64,000 nt of DNA from Coniochaeta sp. PMI_546 (Eukaryota; Ascomycota; Sordariomycetes; Coniochaetales; Coniochaetaceae), in NCBI GenBank assembly GCA_021432605.1, contig MU271150.1, forward strand, positions 1,364,001 to 1,428,000. Direction: 5' to 3'. This document shows positions 48,301-60,338 of the stretch, one piece after another (positions within the stretch are counted from its first letter, which is position 1; each line of letters begins with the position of its first letter). The notes under the pieces were generated by a model. It was not told where the DNA came from. It worked only from the letters and a program-made list of their open reading frames with translations, and made no database searches. A program made the position numbers and the translations under genes.

Positions 48301-51300
48301 ACGACGACCCTGCGTTGCCGTTTGGTTGGCGGAGGAGGTGAACTGGAAAGGCAAAGACATCCAAAAAAGAAGACCTGTGCAAGATCGCGGCCATGATTTG
48401 CAGATGGTCCGTGTGTCAGCTGGCTTGCATCCAGCCATGTCCACAGCAAATCAAACGTCGTTGGCGAAGGAAGCCAAGGCAGGCCCACACACACAGGTTC
48501 CTTCTTCCAAGGACCCCTGTCGAGACACATTCTCACACCCCCTCCTCTTTGATTCCGTAGGCTGCGTAGGTTCAAGCTTCGCACATCCACAGTCCGCTGC
48601 TCGCTGTCCTGGGCTGCTGGTCCAGAGCCCCGGTTAGTTGCAACATGTTGATTGTCTGTCATCATGGAAGAGCAAACGAGTGTATGAAACACTGCGTCAC
48701 AAGGGCCCAATACCGCCGGCAATGAATGCGGAGGAGAAGAGTCATGGCCCGTCCAGCCATACCACAGTAAGTAACAGCAGGACTGGATCCCAAGGTCGAG
48801 CTGGCTGGAGAGGCTGGTATCATTTCCGCGAGTGGCCGAGCTAGGCAGTTATTCGCCGCGTCTTGTGTAAAGAGCTACACTGGCAAGTCAACATCCTCCC
48901 GATGACAACAGGCTGCCCAACCTGTCCGCGCCGACAGTCCTTTTGCCGAGGCAGCCTAATGAAAGAGAAACAGTTACAGGTCCTTACTTGTGGTTGTTCT
49001 CCCCACTCAAGGAAGATTACCCTAGCCTTTGTTGAGCGGACATCGATCTTGGGATCCGCTGGTCTTGAAGTTGCCCACGCGAGAGCACTATCAAGATTGC
49101 CAGTTTCCTGCTTCCAGCCAGTTCTCCACAGGCCAACATACCTCTTCTACCTCTGAAGACCAAGAGTTTGACTGTGTTTCAGCTGTGGCTTGATTGCATG
49201 CATGCACCCTCTGTCCTTGACAAAGTTCATGATCGGCCTGGGAGATTCACCCTCTCGAATACCTTCCCGGAAACTCGTATTCACGTGGCTCTTTCTCGAT
49301 TGGCAGGTACGACAGAGGCCCTAACACCGAGGAGGGAATGAGAGCATCATGCGTATCTGCACCTGAATGGAACAGTAACAAGAGCTGACGAAAAGACCCA
49401 TGTCATGTGTCCTGGTATTACATATGATCCATATATGTTTCCAGTCGGCCGTGTCGAGAGCAGAGTAAGCTCGAATCGGGACGAATTGTGCTCACTGCTC
49501 GCCGTGCTTTCTTCCCGGCTCCCGGTAGGCACAGGCTATGCTGTGTAGCCCTTGGCCTACATGGCCATGATGTTTTTCCAGGCAGAAGTATTTACCCATC
49601 CTGATCTCATTCTCTCTGACCTGCCCACGATGTGTGGAGCTCCCTGGAGAGCTATCCTGGGATATGGTGACGCGTTGTCTAGCGCGTCATCCAGTAGTCG
49701 ACATGAAATGTTACGCTGAGCTCACCTAGACCAAGAGCTACTGCAAGTATTTTATCATTGTTCTTACGTAGATTACATCAGTCTCGCTGAAAGATGATTA
49801 TCCATACCTTGATACCGTCCATATATCATGGAATCGAATGGGTCACAACGGCGATAATCATCTCCATAGATAAAAAGAAAGAAAAAAAAAATGTAACCCC
49901 ATTTGACATTGCAGCGTTTATTGATCATGGGGAGACGTCCAACTGAAATGGTAGCCTATTGTGGTGCCGGAGCCTTGCCGTTCGTGTTCCCTCAAGCCGC
50001 GAAGACAGTAAAGCGAGGTGTTAATGATCACGAGAATGATCTCGTGTCTTGCATTTGACATCATCGCACATTCCTCAAAAACTTCCCAGAAAACGACTAT
50101 GGTATATGTGTAACTCTAATGAGTTCCCCTCTTACCTAGAAACTGCATTTGTAAAGCCAAGAAGGCTTGTCGAAATTGAGCTTCCACATTTGATTCTTTG
50201 TCGGTGCGTTCTTTGCGGCTCACAGCTTATAGCCCTGTGAAGTCTAAAGCTGTGAAACCTTTGAAGGTGATAGAAGTGGTGGGGCAAGCCGTACCGTTAA
50301 GGGAGGTGATAAACGGAAAGCCCCACCTAGCCGCGGGGTCGATGTCTGATCTGCACGAATACACCGGAGGGGGGTCTTGGAACAAGAATTGCGTGGCTCA
50401 GTAAGCGCTTAATTCTCCCTTGTGTTCACAGCAGATCGTTTGACAACCTGCAGCCTCGCACGACGACGATGTACAAACGGTTTAGATGTCAGATTCACAC
50501 CGCCAGGTTCATTAATACCCGGCTACGAATTTTCAGCTTGGAGGAAATAAGTTTTTTTTTTTGGCCACTGTGTTAGATGACCGATCTAGCTAAATCGCCG
50601 AGATGCGTTCTCCTTCTTGTACCACCTTATATTGGATATGTAATCACATGGTGCACCTGAAGGATCACTATCCTAAATCGACGAGGCGCCCTATACCTTA
50701 CTCATGGTGCAGTTATAGTCGACCAGATACGGGTAGCTCCTCTGCTGCCGGCAAAGACATTCTATCAGCTATTTCCATGATCCACGAGGTGAAATACAGG
50801 ATCTGTCGGGCAGAGGCTAAAGCCACGTCAGGTTTCATGCGCAAAGCCGGGCCTCTAAACGCCCGAGACGGAGAGATTCCAGAGCGGGGGAAGACGCGAG
50901 TTGGCAAGTCGCAAAGCACCGATCAAGATGAGGTGCTGGAGTGACTAATGCCGAGCTCTGTTCCTCGTAGCACATTACTGTGAAGGACGTCGTCGCAGCC
51001 GGTCTATCAGGATTTTGGTCCATCGATTCGTGCTTGCGCCATATGCAGTTATGTCCCCTCTCTCACTCGTGCCGCGACTTGTACGACCTCACCTGCAGGC
51101 CCACAAACTTGCAAACTACCTATCATACCTCATCAGATAGTGTGTAGATAAGACGAGGCAGAGACATGTTGGCAGATAGATGCTTTTGCTTCGCAAGAGC
51201 TTCTGCTATCTTTCGGACTAGACCTACCTTACCTCTAGACTATCTCTAGTTCGTGATAAACTGAACGGCCGAGTTGAGCTTGGGAATTAACAAAGATGTG

Positions 51301-51982
51301 TAGGACCAATCAACGCGAGATCAACCAAGTTCACCAAGTTTCTACCCCTCCTCCTGCCCTCTTGAGGTCTTAATCCAACCTTGGCCAGATGACAGGGTCA
51401 AGGTACCTACGTGCGTACCGCGTTGTTCAAACAGGCGGGGCCTTGCTAGAGTTCCCTGTCAGCTCCGAAACCCGTCATCTGCATCCCTGCTGCTGGCCGA
51501 AGGCGCAGCCATAGCTGCAGTTGATGACACTTTTGAAGTCGGCTGCCGACCCTGTCGCAATGCACGATCCTGAATAGACCCTCGGATCAGCCACAATGCG
51601 AACCGGTGTGGAGTCGCGATGGCAGCGTTTCTCTAAGGTAGCTGCCCAAGGTGCCAGTGGTTTTATTATGGGGTTGGACACATTCAAGCATCAAGAAGAA
51701 AGCACCTGCTGGCCTCTCTGCCAAACTCCTGTGTCTCCTGTTCCAATATCGACCACTCAGCACTCAGTTTCGCATCACGCCCAGGTGTGTCTCCAAGCAA
51801 AGATCCCTGCTTCTTCTCAGCCGCCTTTTGCAATCCTTCCTCCCTTCCCGCTTTTCCCTTGTCCCTGGTCACTTTCGGACGTGATGGTTCGCTGGACGAG
51901 GCTAATCGGAGATTGGTGTCAGGGTAGGTCTTTAAGCGTGTGACGGAGGACAAAACTTTAAACTCTGCCGTACTGAGGCACG

Positions 51983-52092
51983 CTACCTAGATACCTACCT
52001 ACCTTACCTCATGATTGATTGATCTTTGCCTGATCGTGTCGTGGTATTCCCCTACGTACTGCATAGTACCTTAGGCGCCTTACCCTTAGGGG
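51983..52092. repeat. Cluster of TACCT/AGGTA motifs
   Basis: CTACCTAGATACCTACCTAC, then CTTACCTC (51983-52010), followed by AGTACCTTAGGCGCCTTACC and CTTAGGGG (52066-52092). Same unit as at 12997-13034. Several TACCT steps in tandem are followed by an imperfect palindrome centred on GGCGCC. Confidence 0.55.
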
Positions 52093-52969
52093 AACTGTTG
52101 GCAGATGAAAGGTCCTGAAGGTCAAATGCGACGGTTCATCTGTTCGGCCGAGAATCTCCTTCGAGTCTAATCAGATGCAGTCGAGATAGACAAACCTTCA
52201 GCGGGTAAGCGGCCCTGCCAACTGCATCTGCAGAATCCTCTGTACTTCGCTCTGGTTATCGGTTTGGACCTAAGGAACAGAGAGTGAGTATCCTATCATT
52301 TCATCTCTCAACTATCCCACGACTGGTCGCGCCAGGATCCGGATCAGCATCGCAAAATCCCAGTGTATGTATACACGTACTGTGGGACACATCTTTGCGT
52401 GGAGCTACCTACCTAACAAACGATAACTCCACCCACACCCCCTCCTCTCTCTCTCGCCTTCGCGGCACACACCTGGCACACGGACGCAATTCATGGAACC
52501 ACGGACCACGGAATACTTTGATACAACCAAGTGCCCCAAAGATTCCGCACTGCGGGGACTCTCACCACGACGAGGCCTAGCCTCTAGCTTGTGTTGAAGC
52601 TCGTTAGCGCGACCCTTACCTGGTCCTGGCACGTCTTGTTGTTGGTCGCGCCGCCGTAGTGCCGTCGAAGCATGGAAGTCAGCAGCGGACGAGACGGAGA
52701 TGGATACGGATCGCCGCCTCGCGATAGGAACCAGGCGAACGGCAGACGCAGGAAGCAGCAGAACGAAATCTGCGCGGCCGTCGCCAGCTGTGCTTCCAGC
52801 TTACTGAGACGGTATCTCTTGAAATGCAGCAGCACGCATCGTCGTCTCAACTTTGGGGTGCAGAGTGTAAGTAGGTGTCCAGCCGTCCAGGCGGGCCTAC
52901 CGACGCTGCATCCACTCCAACAAGCCTCCCGTTCCCCATCCGTTCCGTGTCCTTCACCACGTTTTCTGT

Positions 52970-52986
52970 CCATCCATCCATCCATC
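52970..52986. repeat. (CCAT)n microsatellite
   Basis: Four tandem copies of the tetranucleotide CATC/CCAT in the presumed rsc7 leader or promoter region. Confidence 0.8.
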
Positions 52987-53802
52987 CTCCATTTTCCCCA
53001 ATATTCGTCCCGTCTCGTTTGCCTGCACAGTAGAGGTATTCGGCCAAGGTGCGGTGTATTGATTGTTCTCTCACCCTGTCGAGACGGCGTTTCCGCCTTC
53101 AAAGAAAAACCTCGAAGGAGCCCTTTGTTCCAGAGCCTTGGCCGCGTGAAAGTGCTTGCATCTGCCATTGTCAGCAAACCCCTGCGTGCCCGCCTTTCCC
53201 CTCCATCATCGGTGCTGCAGCCAACCAGGAGCGGCGACTAGCACCAGTCGAGAAATCGCTACATCACCACTTTAACTTTTGCCTTGACCTTGTCTGGCCT
53301 CGGATTCGCGGGGGGCGTCCAATTAATACGTTAGCTGTTCCCTGGCCTCTGGTAGCCGAGAGTTTCCCCCGCCGCCTTGCGTCTTGCGTGCGTCCCCGTC
53401 AACCCGTCAGCAGGAACGAAAGAAACGCCGTCGAAGCATTCCTGTCATTTTGCATTTGCATTTGCATCTACCCTCTTCCTTCCGTCATCCCATCCCCTAG
53501 GCCTGCTTGCTCTTTGCTGTTTATACTTTTTACCTTTTGGTTTGATTTGGCGGGAAGCGACATTCTGGGACCAGCCTCTGGGATTTGCGCCAACCACATG
53601 CACGACCCGTCCTTGTCTGCATCACATAGTACCCGCAACCCGCAGCAGACCCAGTCAGGCCCAGTATTGGATTGAGCCCTCGTTGCGTGTTGCGGCGCCA
53701 GTGCCAGTGCCCCTTCCTGCCAACCAGCCCGTCAGCGCCCAACTATATCAAGACACGTCGTTTCGCAGACCCGTTGACGTGGTCGTCTTTTGCCTTGCGC
53801 TC

Positions 53803-56239
53803 ATGTACTCCGCACAGCCCAACGGCGCTGTTGATAGTGCAACAATCAATCCAGCGGCCCTGAACTCCCAAGGTAAACGTCGCTCCTTTCCTCTGATAAG
53901 TCTTCCGTCCTTCCGGAACCACCCATATGCGCGCGCGCACACACACACACGCGCCTCGACACATCCCGACACCGGTTCGGCCTTGACAGTGCAGGACGGC
54001 CCGTTACTAGAAGAACGCTGTTTGGTCTGCTTCGCGAGACAAGCCCGGCATCCGTTTCTGCGCCAGGATGCGATCGCTACTTACGCGGCCGGAGCAAGCG
54101 CGCCGATGCCAATGTAGCCGACGAAAGCCTGCCTACTCGCCGGATTGACCGCACAAACGTCGCTGTTTCTTATGGTCGATCGAGATGCTGATGTTTTAAA
54201 AAATCAGACTTACTCAACGCAAGCTCCCGGGGCGTAAAAAGAAGTCGCTCGCCGGAGACCTACCCAAACGCCACGACTTTGGGATCGGCTGGTGATGACG
54301 GTATGTTGTGTTCGACTTTGTGTAGCTGGCCTGCCGCCAGCCCGCCCTCCATGTCCCCCTGGCGTTACATGTATGGGCCGTGCGACCGAACACAGCGGGT
54401 GTGTTGCTGACAGAATCTTTGCGCTTTGCAGGTGAAGGGAAACCCAGAAAGCGAGGAAGACCTATGAAGCCGTCGAGACCGCAAGATTTGAGTCCCGAGG
54501 CTCAACGCCAGGTTCCCCCTGCCCCTGGTCAGGTCCAGACCCTACCGCCGCCAATGCCTCAACATATTCCGCCGCAGACGCCGCAAAACCAGAACGCGGC
54601 TCTGCCGGCGCAAACTCCCACATACGCGCCCTCACAGGCGTCTCCACCCAAGCCGACGCCGACCAAGTCGACTCTGAAGGCGCTTCCCACCGTGCGCGAC
54701 CATACCACCGATCAACTCGGCCCCGGCGGAGATGAGTATCTACCCAGAGAGGTTGACGAGCAGGGCGAGAAGAAGGTGCAGCCCAACGGGCAGCTCAACG
54801 GGGGCCGCGAGTACCGATGTCGCACCTTCCTGGTCCCCCATCGAGGGGATAAGCTGTTCATGCTAGCGACCGAGTGTGCCCGTGTTCTAGGATATCGCGA
54901 CTCGTACTTGCTCTTCAACAAGAACAGGTCCTTGTACAAGATCATTGCCAACCAAGTGGAGAAGGATGATCTTGTCTCTCAGGAAATCCTGCCGTTTTCG
55001 TACAGGTCGAGGCAAATCGCCATCGTTACCGCCAGGAGTATGTTCCGGCAGTTCGGCAGCCGAGTCATCGTCAACGGCCGGAGAGTTCGGGACGACTACT
55101 GGGAGACCAAAGCGCGCAAGCAGGGGTTTACGGAGGCTGATCTGGCCGGTGAAAAGCGACCTGGCGCCTCCAAGGCCAGAGAAGCGGCCGCTGAAGCCAG
55201 CCAAAGCAGTGCTATGCTCGGCGGGCCCCACGGCGAGATAGTTTACAGCAACACTCCGGCTCAGTTCGGTGGGGCACCGCCAACCCAACTCGTTCAACCA
55301 GGTATGCTTGGAGCGCCATCGACAGGCTCGACCAGAATGCCCATGATAACACTTGGACCAGATTACAATGACACCCGCAGCCGGGATTATTCCAGTATCC
55401 TGAAAACTGGTCCACGGCAGGAGATCACCGGCCCAGCCTATCAGGACAGGACTGCTCCCTCCCCAATCTCCGAGATACATGCCCAGGCCCACCATGCCGC
55501 TGAGTTCAATCGGAGCGTTAACGACCAACGCAACTTGCGCAATGACTATCTCCAGACTATTTGGAGAAGGCCGCACGAGCAGCCCGCGTCCGCAAGCTTG
55601 AGTCAGCCAGTACCCCCGGCGGATTCTTCGGTGCCGACTAGCCGGCCGGCGCAGTCGCCCCATAACACAGCTGCAGGCATCCATCAACCGGGTATCGTCA
55701 CACAGCAGAGTCCGCAGATGATGATGACGAGTTCTGCGCCCTACTCGCAGCCTCAACATGCTCAGAATCAGGTGAACCAGGGTTCTATGAGAGGTATGCC
55801 CCAGCTTCAAGCTTCATCAACCCATAAGCAAGCAAGACCAACAACCTTGTCTTCAGGGTCGAGCGGGAGCATCCCGCAGGCAGCTCAGAACTACAACTAC
55901 CCTCCGAATCAAATGTGGCCCCCTACGCCGCAGACGCCGCAGCACGGCTACTCAGCGTACACGGCCCAAGCGCAGCCGCCTCCTCACCAACAGCAGCCAC
56001 CCGCCCCTCAATTACGACATTCGAGCTCGGCGAGCGGTCAGGTCCAGCCAGGTAGCATTCCTTATTCGGGCATGCCCGGCATGGGGCAAGGCTACGGTGC
56101 CCCTACCCAGGGGTTGTACTCTGCCGAACAGACTCCTCGACAATATAGCATGCACCCGCAACCAGGGACTGCGCCACCAGCGACCCAGTCGTGGTCACAG
56201 CAGACCCCAGCCCAATGGTGGTCTCAGCAACCGCAGTAG
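53803..56239 (+). CDS. rsc7: Chromatin-remodelling complex subunit RSC7 (NPL6/SWP82 family)
   Basis: Exon 1 is 53803-53872 (MYSAQPNGAVDSATINPAAL then NSQ). Exon 2 is 54432-56239, beginning GEGKPRKRGRPMKP, which contains an AT-hook-like core. The total is 625 residues. The CRC-subunit domain spans about 150-260: CRTFLVPHRGDKLFMLATEC, RVLGYRDSYLLFNKNRSLYK, EKDDLVSQEILPFSYRSRQI, TARSMFRQFGSRVIVNGRRV and RDDYWETKARKQGFTEADL. The rest is Q/P/S-rich and disordered. Rsc7 and Swp82 are fungal subunits of the RSC and SWI/SNF nucleosome remodellers and help in targeting and transcription. The 559-nt intron is long for this window and contains a (GC)(CA)n run; an extra exon inside it cannot be excluded. 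The exon join is supported by phase and by the usual fungal N-terminus, so the family call is strong. Confidence 0.93.
53929..53953. repeat. (GC)n(CA)n microsatellite in rsc7 intron 1
   Basis: Alternating purine-pyrimidine run: GC dinucleotides, then CA dinucleotides, then GCG. Such sequences can adopt left-handed DNA; here it is intronic. Confidence 0.85.
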
Positions 56240-57991
56240 TCGCTGTTGACCTGCTTTATACACATGGCGAAGAAAGCATTCCGGGGACCGCGAGCTCACC
56301 CGACTGACCTACGGCTGCATAGCACAAGTTGTCTTGGCCGAGGCCGTTATTTGTCACCAGGGATCCTCTCGCCTCTATCCAGCGCCCCCGAAAGCCCGAC
56401 GTTCTCTTGACCTACGGCCTGGAAGCGGCCACGACAAATACCCAAAGGTTGACCTTATGAAGGGATGTTGTTTGTGTGCTATTCCACATCTTGCACTAGG
56501 TATTCTGAAATATATATTAGCCGGCAATTTCGTTCACTTTTCTCTCCACGTCATTCCAAACTTTCATCCCGCCATTCGCTTTTCTCTCTACGATTCGATA
56601 TTCGAGCGAATCAGCGCGACATCCAATGCCGCTTCTTCCTACGTCCTGTGTTCACAACGTTGTTGGTTTTCCGGCTCGACCTGGTCACCAACTTGCCAAA
56701 CGGATACGACTGCTTGGGGGGCTCCAATCGCATATACATTCTCCGCCTCCGCACTTCGAACGGTGTATGTTGACAGTTGCAAGGTTGTCTCGTTGGTCGC
56801 TACGCTTATAATACCCCGGGGGTTTTGGGCGGCTGGATCTTGGTTTTTTTCGTTTGTATCCGTCCACCAGTATTTGGGAGCTCGGCCACAGGGATCTGTT
56901 TGGGATTTTGGGGTGGCATATCTGGTACTGGGAATCATACACACACGACTTGCTCGCCAACCGGATGCATGGGATGTGGAATTCTGATCGATGCGGGCTT
57001 TCTATGTTTGTCTGAAATTTTCCCTACCACTTGCTTTCTACTCCAGGTCGCTGTCATGCGTGCGTTGCTCCTTTTCCCCTCTGAACTTCCGATCGTTCTA
57101 CCCGTCGCTGCATCGTCTCTTCTCTCGTCCGCCGACCTCGTGCGTTCCATGGTCTATCACACAAATCACCCTTTTGGCAGCATTGGCGGAGTTCAGCTCG
57201 TGTGTTCCGTGTCACATAACCATCTATCTCCTTTTTTTATTTTCCCCCTTTCGCTTTCTTTTTTTTTTTTTTTTGGGTATTCTCACTGGGTGAGGATTCG
57301 GGGCGCGGTGGTCTCCTTTCTTGTCTGTTGCTTCTTCTCCTATGCGATTTTATCTTTTGCCAACAGCTAGCTTGTCCGTACCTACATGTTTTATTCCCCC
57401 GATTTGGTTTTCTCGCATGGGATTGGGAGGGGGGGCCTTAGGGATGCCCGCTTACATTGGGATACCTCTTTATGTTGGATTGCGTACTCAAGGTTGGAAT
57501 TATCTGGAGGATACCGGTCATCGCACCGTCACACGAACTGGAATAATATCTCTCAACACTGAAGCCTGCGGATCTCCGATTGTGATGTTGGTGTGAGGTT
57601 CAATGTTGTGATATGATCCTACTTCCCCGGTACAACTGGACCTGCCGTAGGGATAGCGAGGGTCCGACATGATTAATATGTTGTCTGCTCAGACACCTTG
57701 GATATATTTCCTTCTTACTGGGCCTGCTGCGATTCCGTCCAAGAAAACGCCTAGGAGTTGCTAGCTCCCACAAAACGGGGATAACATCACGTAAAACTTC
57801 TAAGGTGGTGTAAGTCGAGCCCGAGGACAGCGTGTCACAGAGCGGAAAAGATCACAGAACGGGTAGCCAGGTGCGGATCGTTGCTTGTAAGAGGCAGCAG
57901 CAGCATATCATGATCTATTCCAACCAGGTACCCTTTTTGTCTCGACGCCCAAACGCCATCATAGCCACTCTAGCAACCGGGGGAACCACCT
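56240..57991. other. Convergent 3' intergenic region, rsc7 / nug1
   Basis: This 1.75-kb gap lies between convergent stops. The plus strand is T- and CT-rich with a T16 run at 57259-57274. ORFs of 197-217 codons on the plus strand are low-complexity T-rich readings without domains, and I take them as rsc7 3' UTR or spacer. A non-coding transcript is possible but not shown. Confidence 0.4.
57259..57274. repeat. T16 homopolymer
   Basis: Sixteen consecutive T on the plus strand within a longer pyrimidine tract. It could act in 3'-end formation. Confidence 0.85.
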
Positions 57992-59724
57992 CTACGACAT
58001 CTCAACCTCCTTGACAGCAGCAACCTCATCCTCACCTCCGAAATCACCCCACAACCCCTCCAGCTTGAACTCCTTGGCCCACTCGGTAACAATCTCCTTC
58101 TGGTCCGCCACGACCTCACCGCTGTCCTGCGTCGTCTCGCCAGCAGCAGGGGCCTCAGCGACCGCCAAGACGGGCGCCTCATTCCAGCCCTGGATGCGTC
58201 CGTCGCGCCAGTCCGTCACGACAGTCATGGCCGCGGCATTGATGTTGGGCACGCCGCCGCGGCCGAGCCGGCCGCGCTTCCGCGCGACCTGCACGAGAAA
58301 ATCCGTCGTCGCGTCGCCGTGGTTCGTGACCAGGGGCGGCAGGTCGTAGACCGCGGCCAGCTTGTCCATCAGGCCGGCGGCGGAGAGGCGCTTGAGCAGC
58401 AGGGTCACGGCCGGGACGGGGTCGTCGATGTTCTTGGGCGGGATGGCGTTGAGGAGCACGAGGTGGGCGTGGGCCTCGGTCTTGTTCTTGGGGACGAAGG
58501 CGGACGGGTTGCTCCCCACCGAGGAGGTGGAGGGGAAGACGATGCCGGGCGAGTCGAGGAGGGTCAGTTTGCTGTCGATCTTGACGCGGCGGATGGAGGT
58601 GGTGACGCCGGCCTCGGCGCCGGCGGGACAGGCGGCGTGGGAGCTGCCGCCGCGCGAGCCGCCTAGGCGGGAGAGCAGGGCGTTGATGACGGACGACTTG
58701 CCGACGTTGGGGTAGCCGATGACGCCCACGGAGATGGCGCGCTTGAGGTTGCGCGAGGCGGCGAAGGACTTGAGGGCGCGGAAGAGGGCGGCGCTGGTGC
58801 TCTGCACCGTCATGTCGCGGTGGTTGAAGGTGTGGGCGTTGGGGGCTGGGCCGGAGGCGCGTAGGGGCAAGGTAGGAAAGAAGCGGCGCAGGTGGGCGAG
58901 CCAGCCGCGGAGCACTGGTGGAGGGATGAGGTCGACCTTGTTGAGGATGAGAATCAGGCGCTTGCCGCCGGATGCGGCCGCCATCACCGAGCGCTCGACA
59001 TCGCGGGACCGGGTGCCCTCTGGATCGCGGGCGTCGAGGACGTAGAGCACGACATCGGCTTGGTCGACTACCGTCTTGAAGACCTTGTCGTAGGCACTTC
59101 TTGACGTCGCGCCACCTGTGACTCTTATTGCGCCGCTGTCGTCGTCATCATCACCTTCTGAGGACTCGTCGTCGTCGTCTTCGTCCATGTCACTTCTGCT
59201 CTGTAGTTCCTTGTCGTACTTCTCGGCGGCTTTCCTCGCACTGGCGATCAGTGCCGCCATTGGATTTGACTCGTCGTCGATGTCGCTGCCATCCTCGTCC
59301 ATGGCGTCCACATCTTCATCGCCGAACGTGTCGTCAAACTCGTTGTCGTCGTCCATGGCGTCCTCCGACTTTTCGACAGTTCCCGTCTTTGCAGCCTTGG
59401 CCATCTCTTTCCGGCGCTGCTGTTCCTCCTTCCTCCTCTCGCGGTCTGCCTCGATTTGCTGGAGGAGCTTCTCCTTGTAGGGGAAGAGGTTGGGGATGCC
59501 GGGATCCTTCTTCAGTTTCGATCGCCATTCTGGGTTCTTCTTTGCCAGCTTTCTCGCTTTCCTCTGCTTTGCGGCCGAGGCTTTCTCGATCTTGTGCCTC
59601 AGGCGGACGGGCGTCCGCTTGGACTTCTTCTCTGTTGGTTTGGGGTCAGCATACGTCTGCCAGATTGTCAGTTCCTCACAGACAAAGCCCATGACTTACT
59701 GCCTGGATTATTAACGCCGGCCAT
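57992..59724 (-). CDS. nug1: Nucleolar circularly permuted GTPase NUG1 (GNL3-like)
   Basis: Exons 59700-59724 and 57992-59631 give 554 residues. The start MAGVNNPGKKKSKRTPVRLR leads into a basic nucleolar-targeting region with the KIEKASAAKQRKARKLAKKN block and a coiled coil. An acidic Asp/Glu-rich stretch follows (about 105-185). The GTPase motifs come in permuted order: NKVDLIPP (G4) first, then GVIGYPNVGKSSVINALL (G1), then LLDSPGIVFP (G3), as in the YlqF/YawG class. The C-terminus holds DFLVQVARKRGRLGRGGVPN and an acidic tail. Nug1 binds pre-60S particles in the nucleolus and nucleus and is needed for large-subunit maturation and export. The first intron (GTAAGT to CAACAG) is required, because the upstream continuation in exon 2's frame has no conserved N-terminus. 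Convergent with rsc7 and divergent from gpp1. Confidence 0.95.
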
Positions 59725-60338
59725 CTTGTATGATTGGAATGGCTGCAGATGCTGAGGAGTTACAACGGCTGGCTAATCACTGAAGACGGGCCAGAAAATC
59801 TGAGCGGTGGGCATGGCGAAAAAGTTCTGCCAGCGTACACCGCAAAAATTTGGAAATGCCAAAAATGCCAACAAGACCCCACTCAACCCCGCGCCAATGC
59901 CTACCCTATATGCCCAAGTTGAGAAGACAGTCTTAAGTACTGGAGGTTGATGTCGAGACCACTTTTTGGCATACACGGAACAAACAATTGGCCTTGTCGG
60001 CTTAGAAACTGGGTCAACCCGAGTCTTCATCTCATCTCTCTGTGAGGTATCTCGTATTGTGCCTCAGTGAGATCGGATCGGATTTTCTGATGCTTGGTGG
60101 TGATGACGCAGCAGAGAGACGGGGCAGAGGCGATGAGGCGGTCCTTCCCAATTCGATGATACCGCGCGAATTTCCCCTTTTCTCACATTTGTCTGTATTT
60201 ATGTATTTATTTCCACCGTCGAGCATATAAACATACTAGAAACATATCCTACAAGATCATTTTGAAGACTTAAGACTAAGATATAGAAAGCGATTTTTTT
60301 AAAAAAAAGACCTCCTTCTATTCGAAAGACCAGTCAAT
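59725..60338. promoter_or_regulatory. Divergent promoter region, nug1 / gpp1
   Basis: These 614 bp separate the two starts. A T7A8 tract lies at 60294-60308, 31 bp before the gpp1 ATG, and A/T-rich sequence surrounds it. A small near-palindromic TATTTATGTATTTATTT element is at about 60195-60211. No gene is seen. Confidence 0.45.

Larger units (their letters stand above)
45364..53802. other. Gene-poor region (8.4 kb)
   Basis: No gene is supported in this long stretch between dis3 and rsc7. ORFs of up to 217 codons exist (minus 47129-47782) but lack domains, signal peptides or splice continuity. No transposase, integrase or polymerase motifs and no long direct or inverted repeats were noticed. 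TACCT-type motifs concentrate in 51.2-52.4 kb. There is a (CCAT)n run at 52970-52986. The right end (about 52600-53800), C/T-rich and rich in ATGs, is probably the promoter and long leader of rsc7. Confidence 0.4.

Noticed and set aside
52672-54117. Chain of plus-strand ORFs (189, 208, 246 codons) upstream of rsc7
   Set aside because: C/T-rich leader-like DNA; they overlap each other and the rsc7 first exon in other frames and show no conserved motif.
54887-55810. 307-codon minus-strand ORF
   Set aside because: Antisense to the RSC7 coding exon.
56334-57370. Plus-strand ORFs of 217 and 197 codons after rsc7
   Set aside because: Rich in F/S/C from T-rich DNA, no domains; more likely 3' UTR or spacer.
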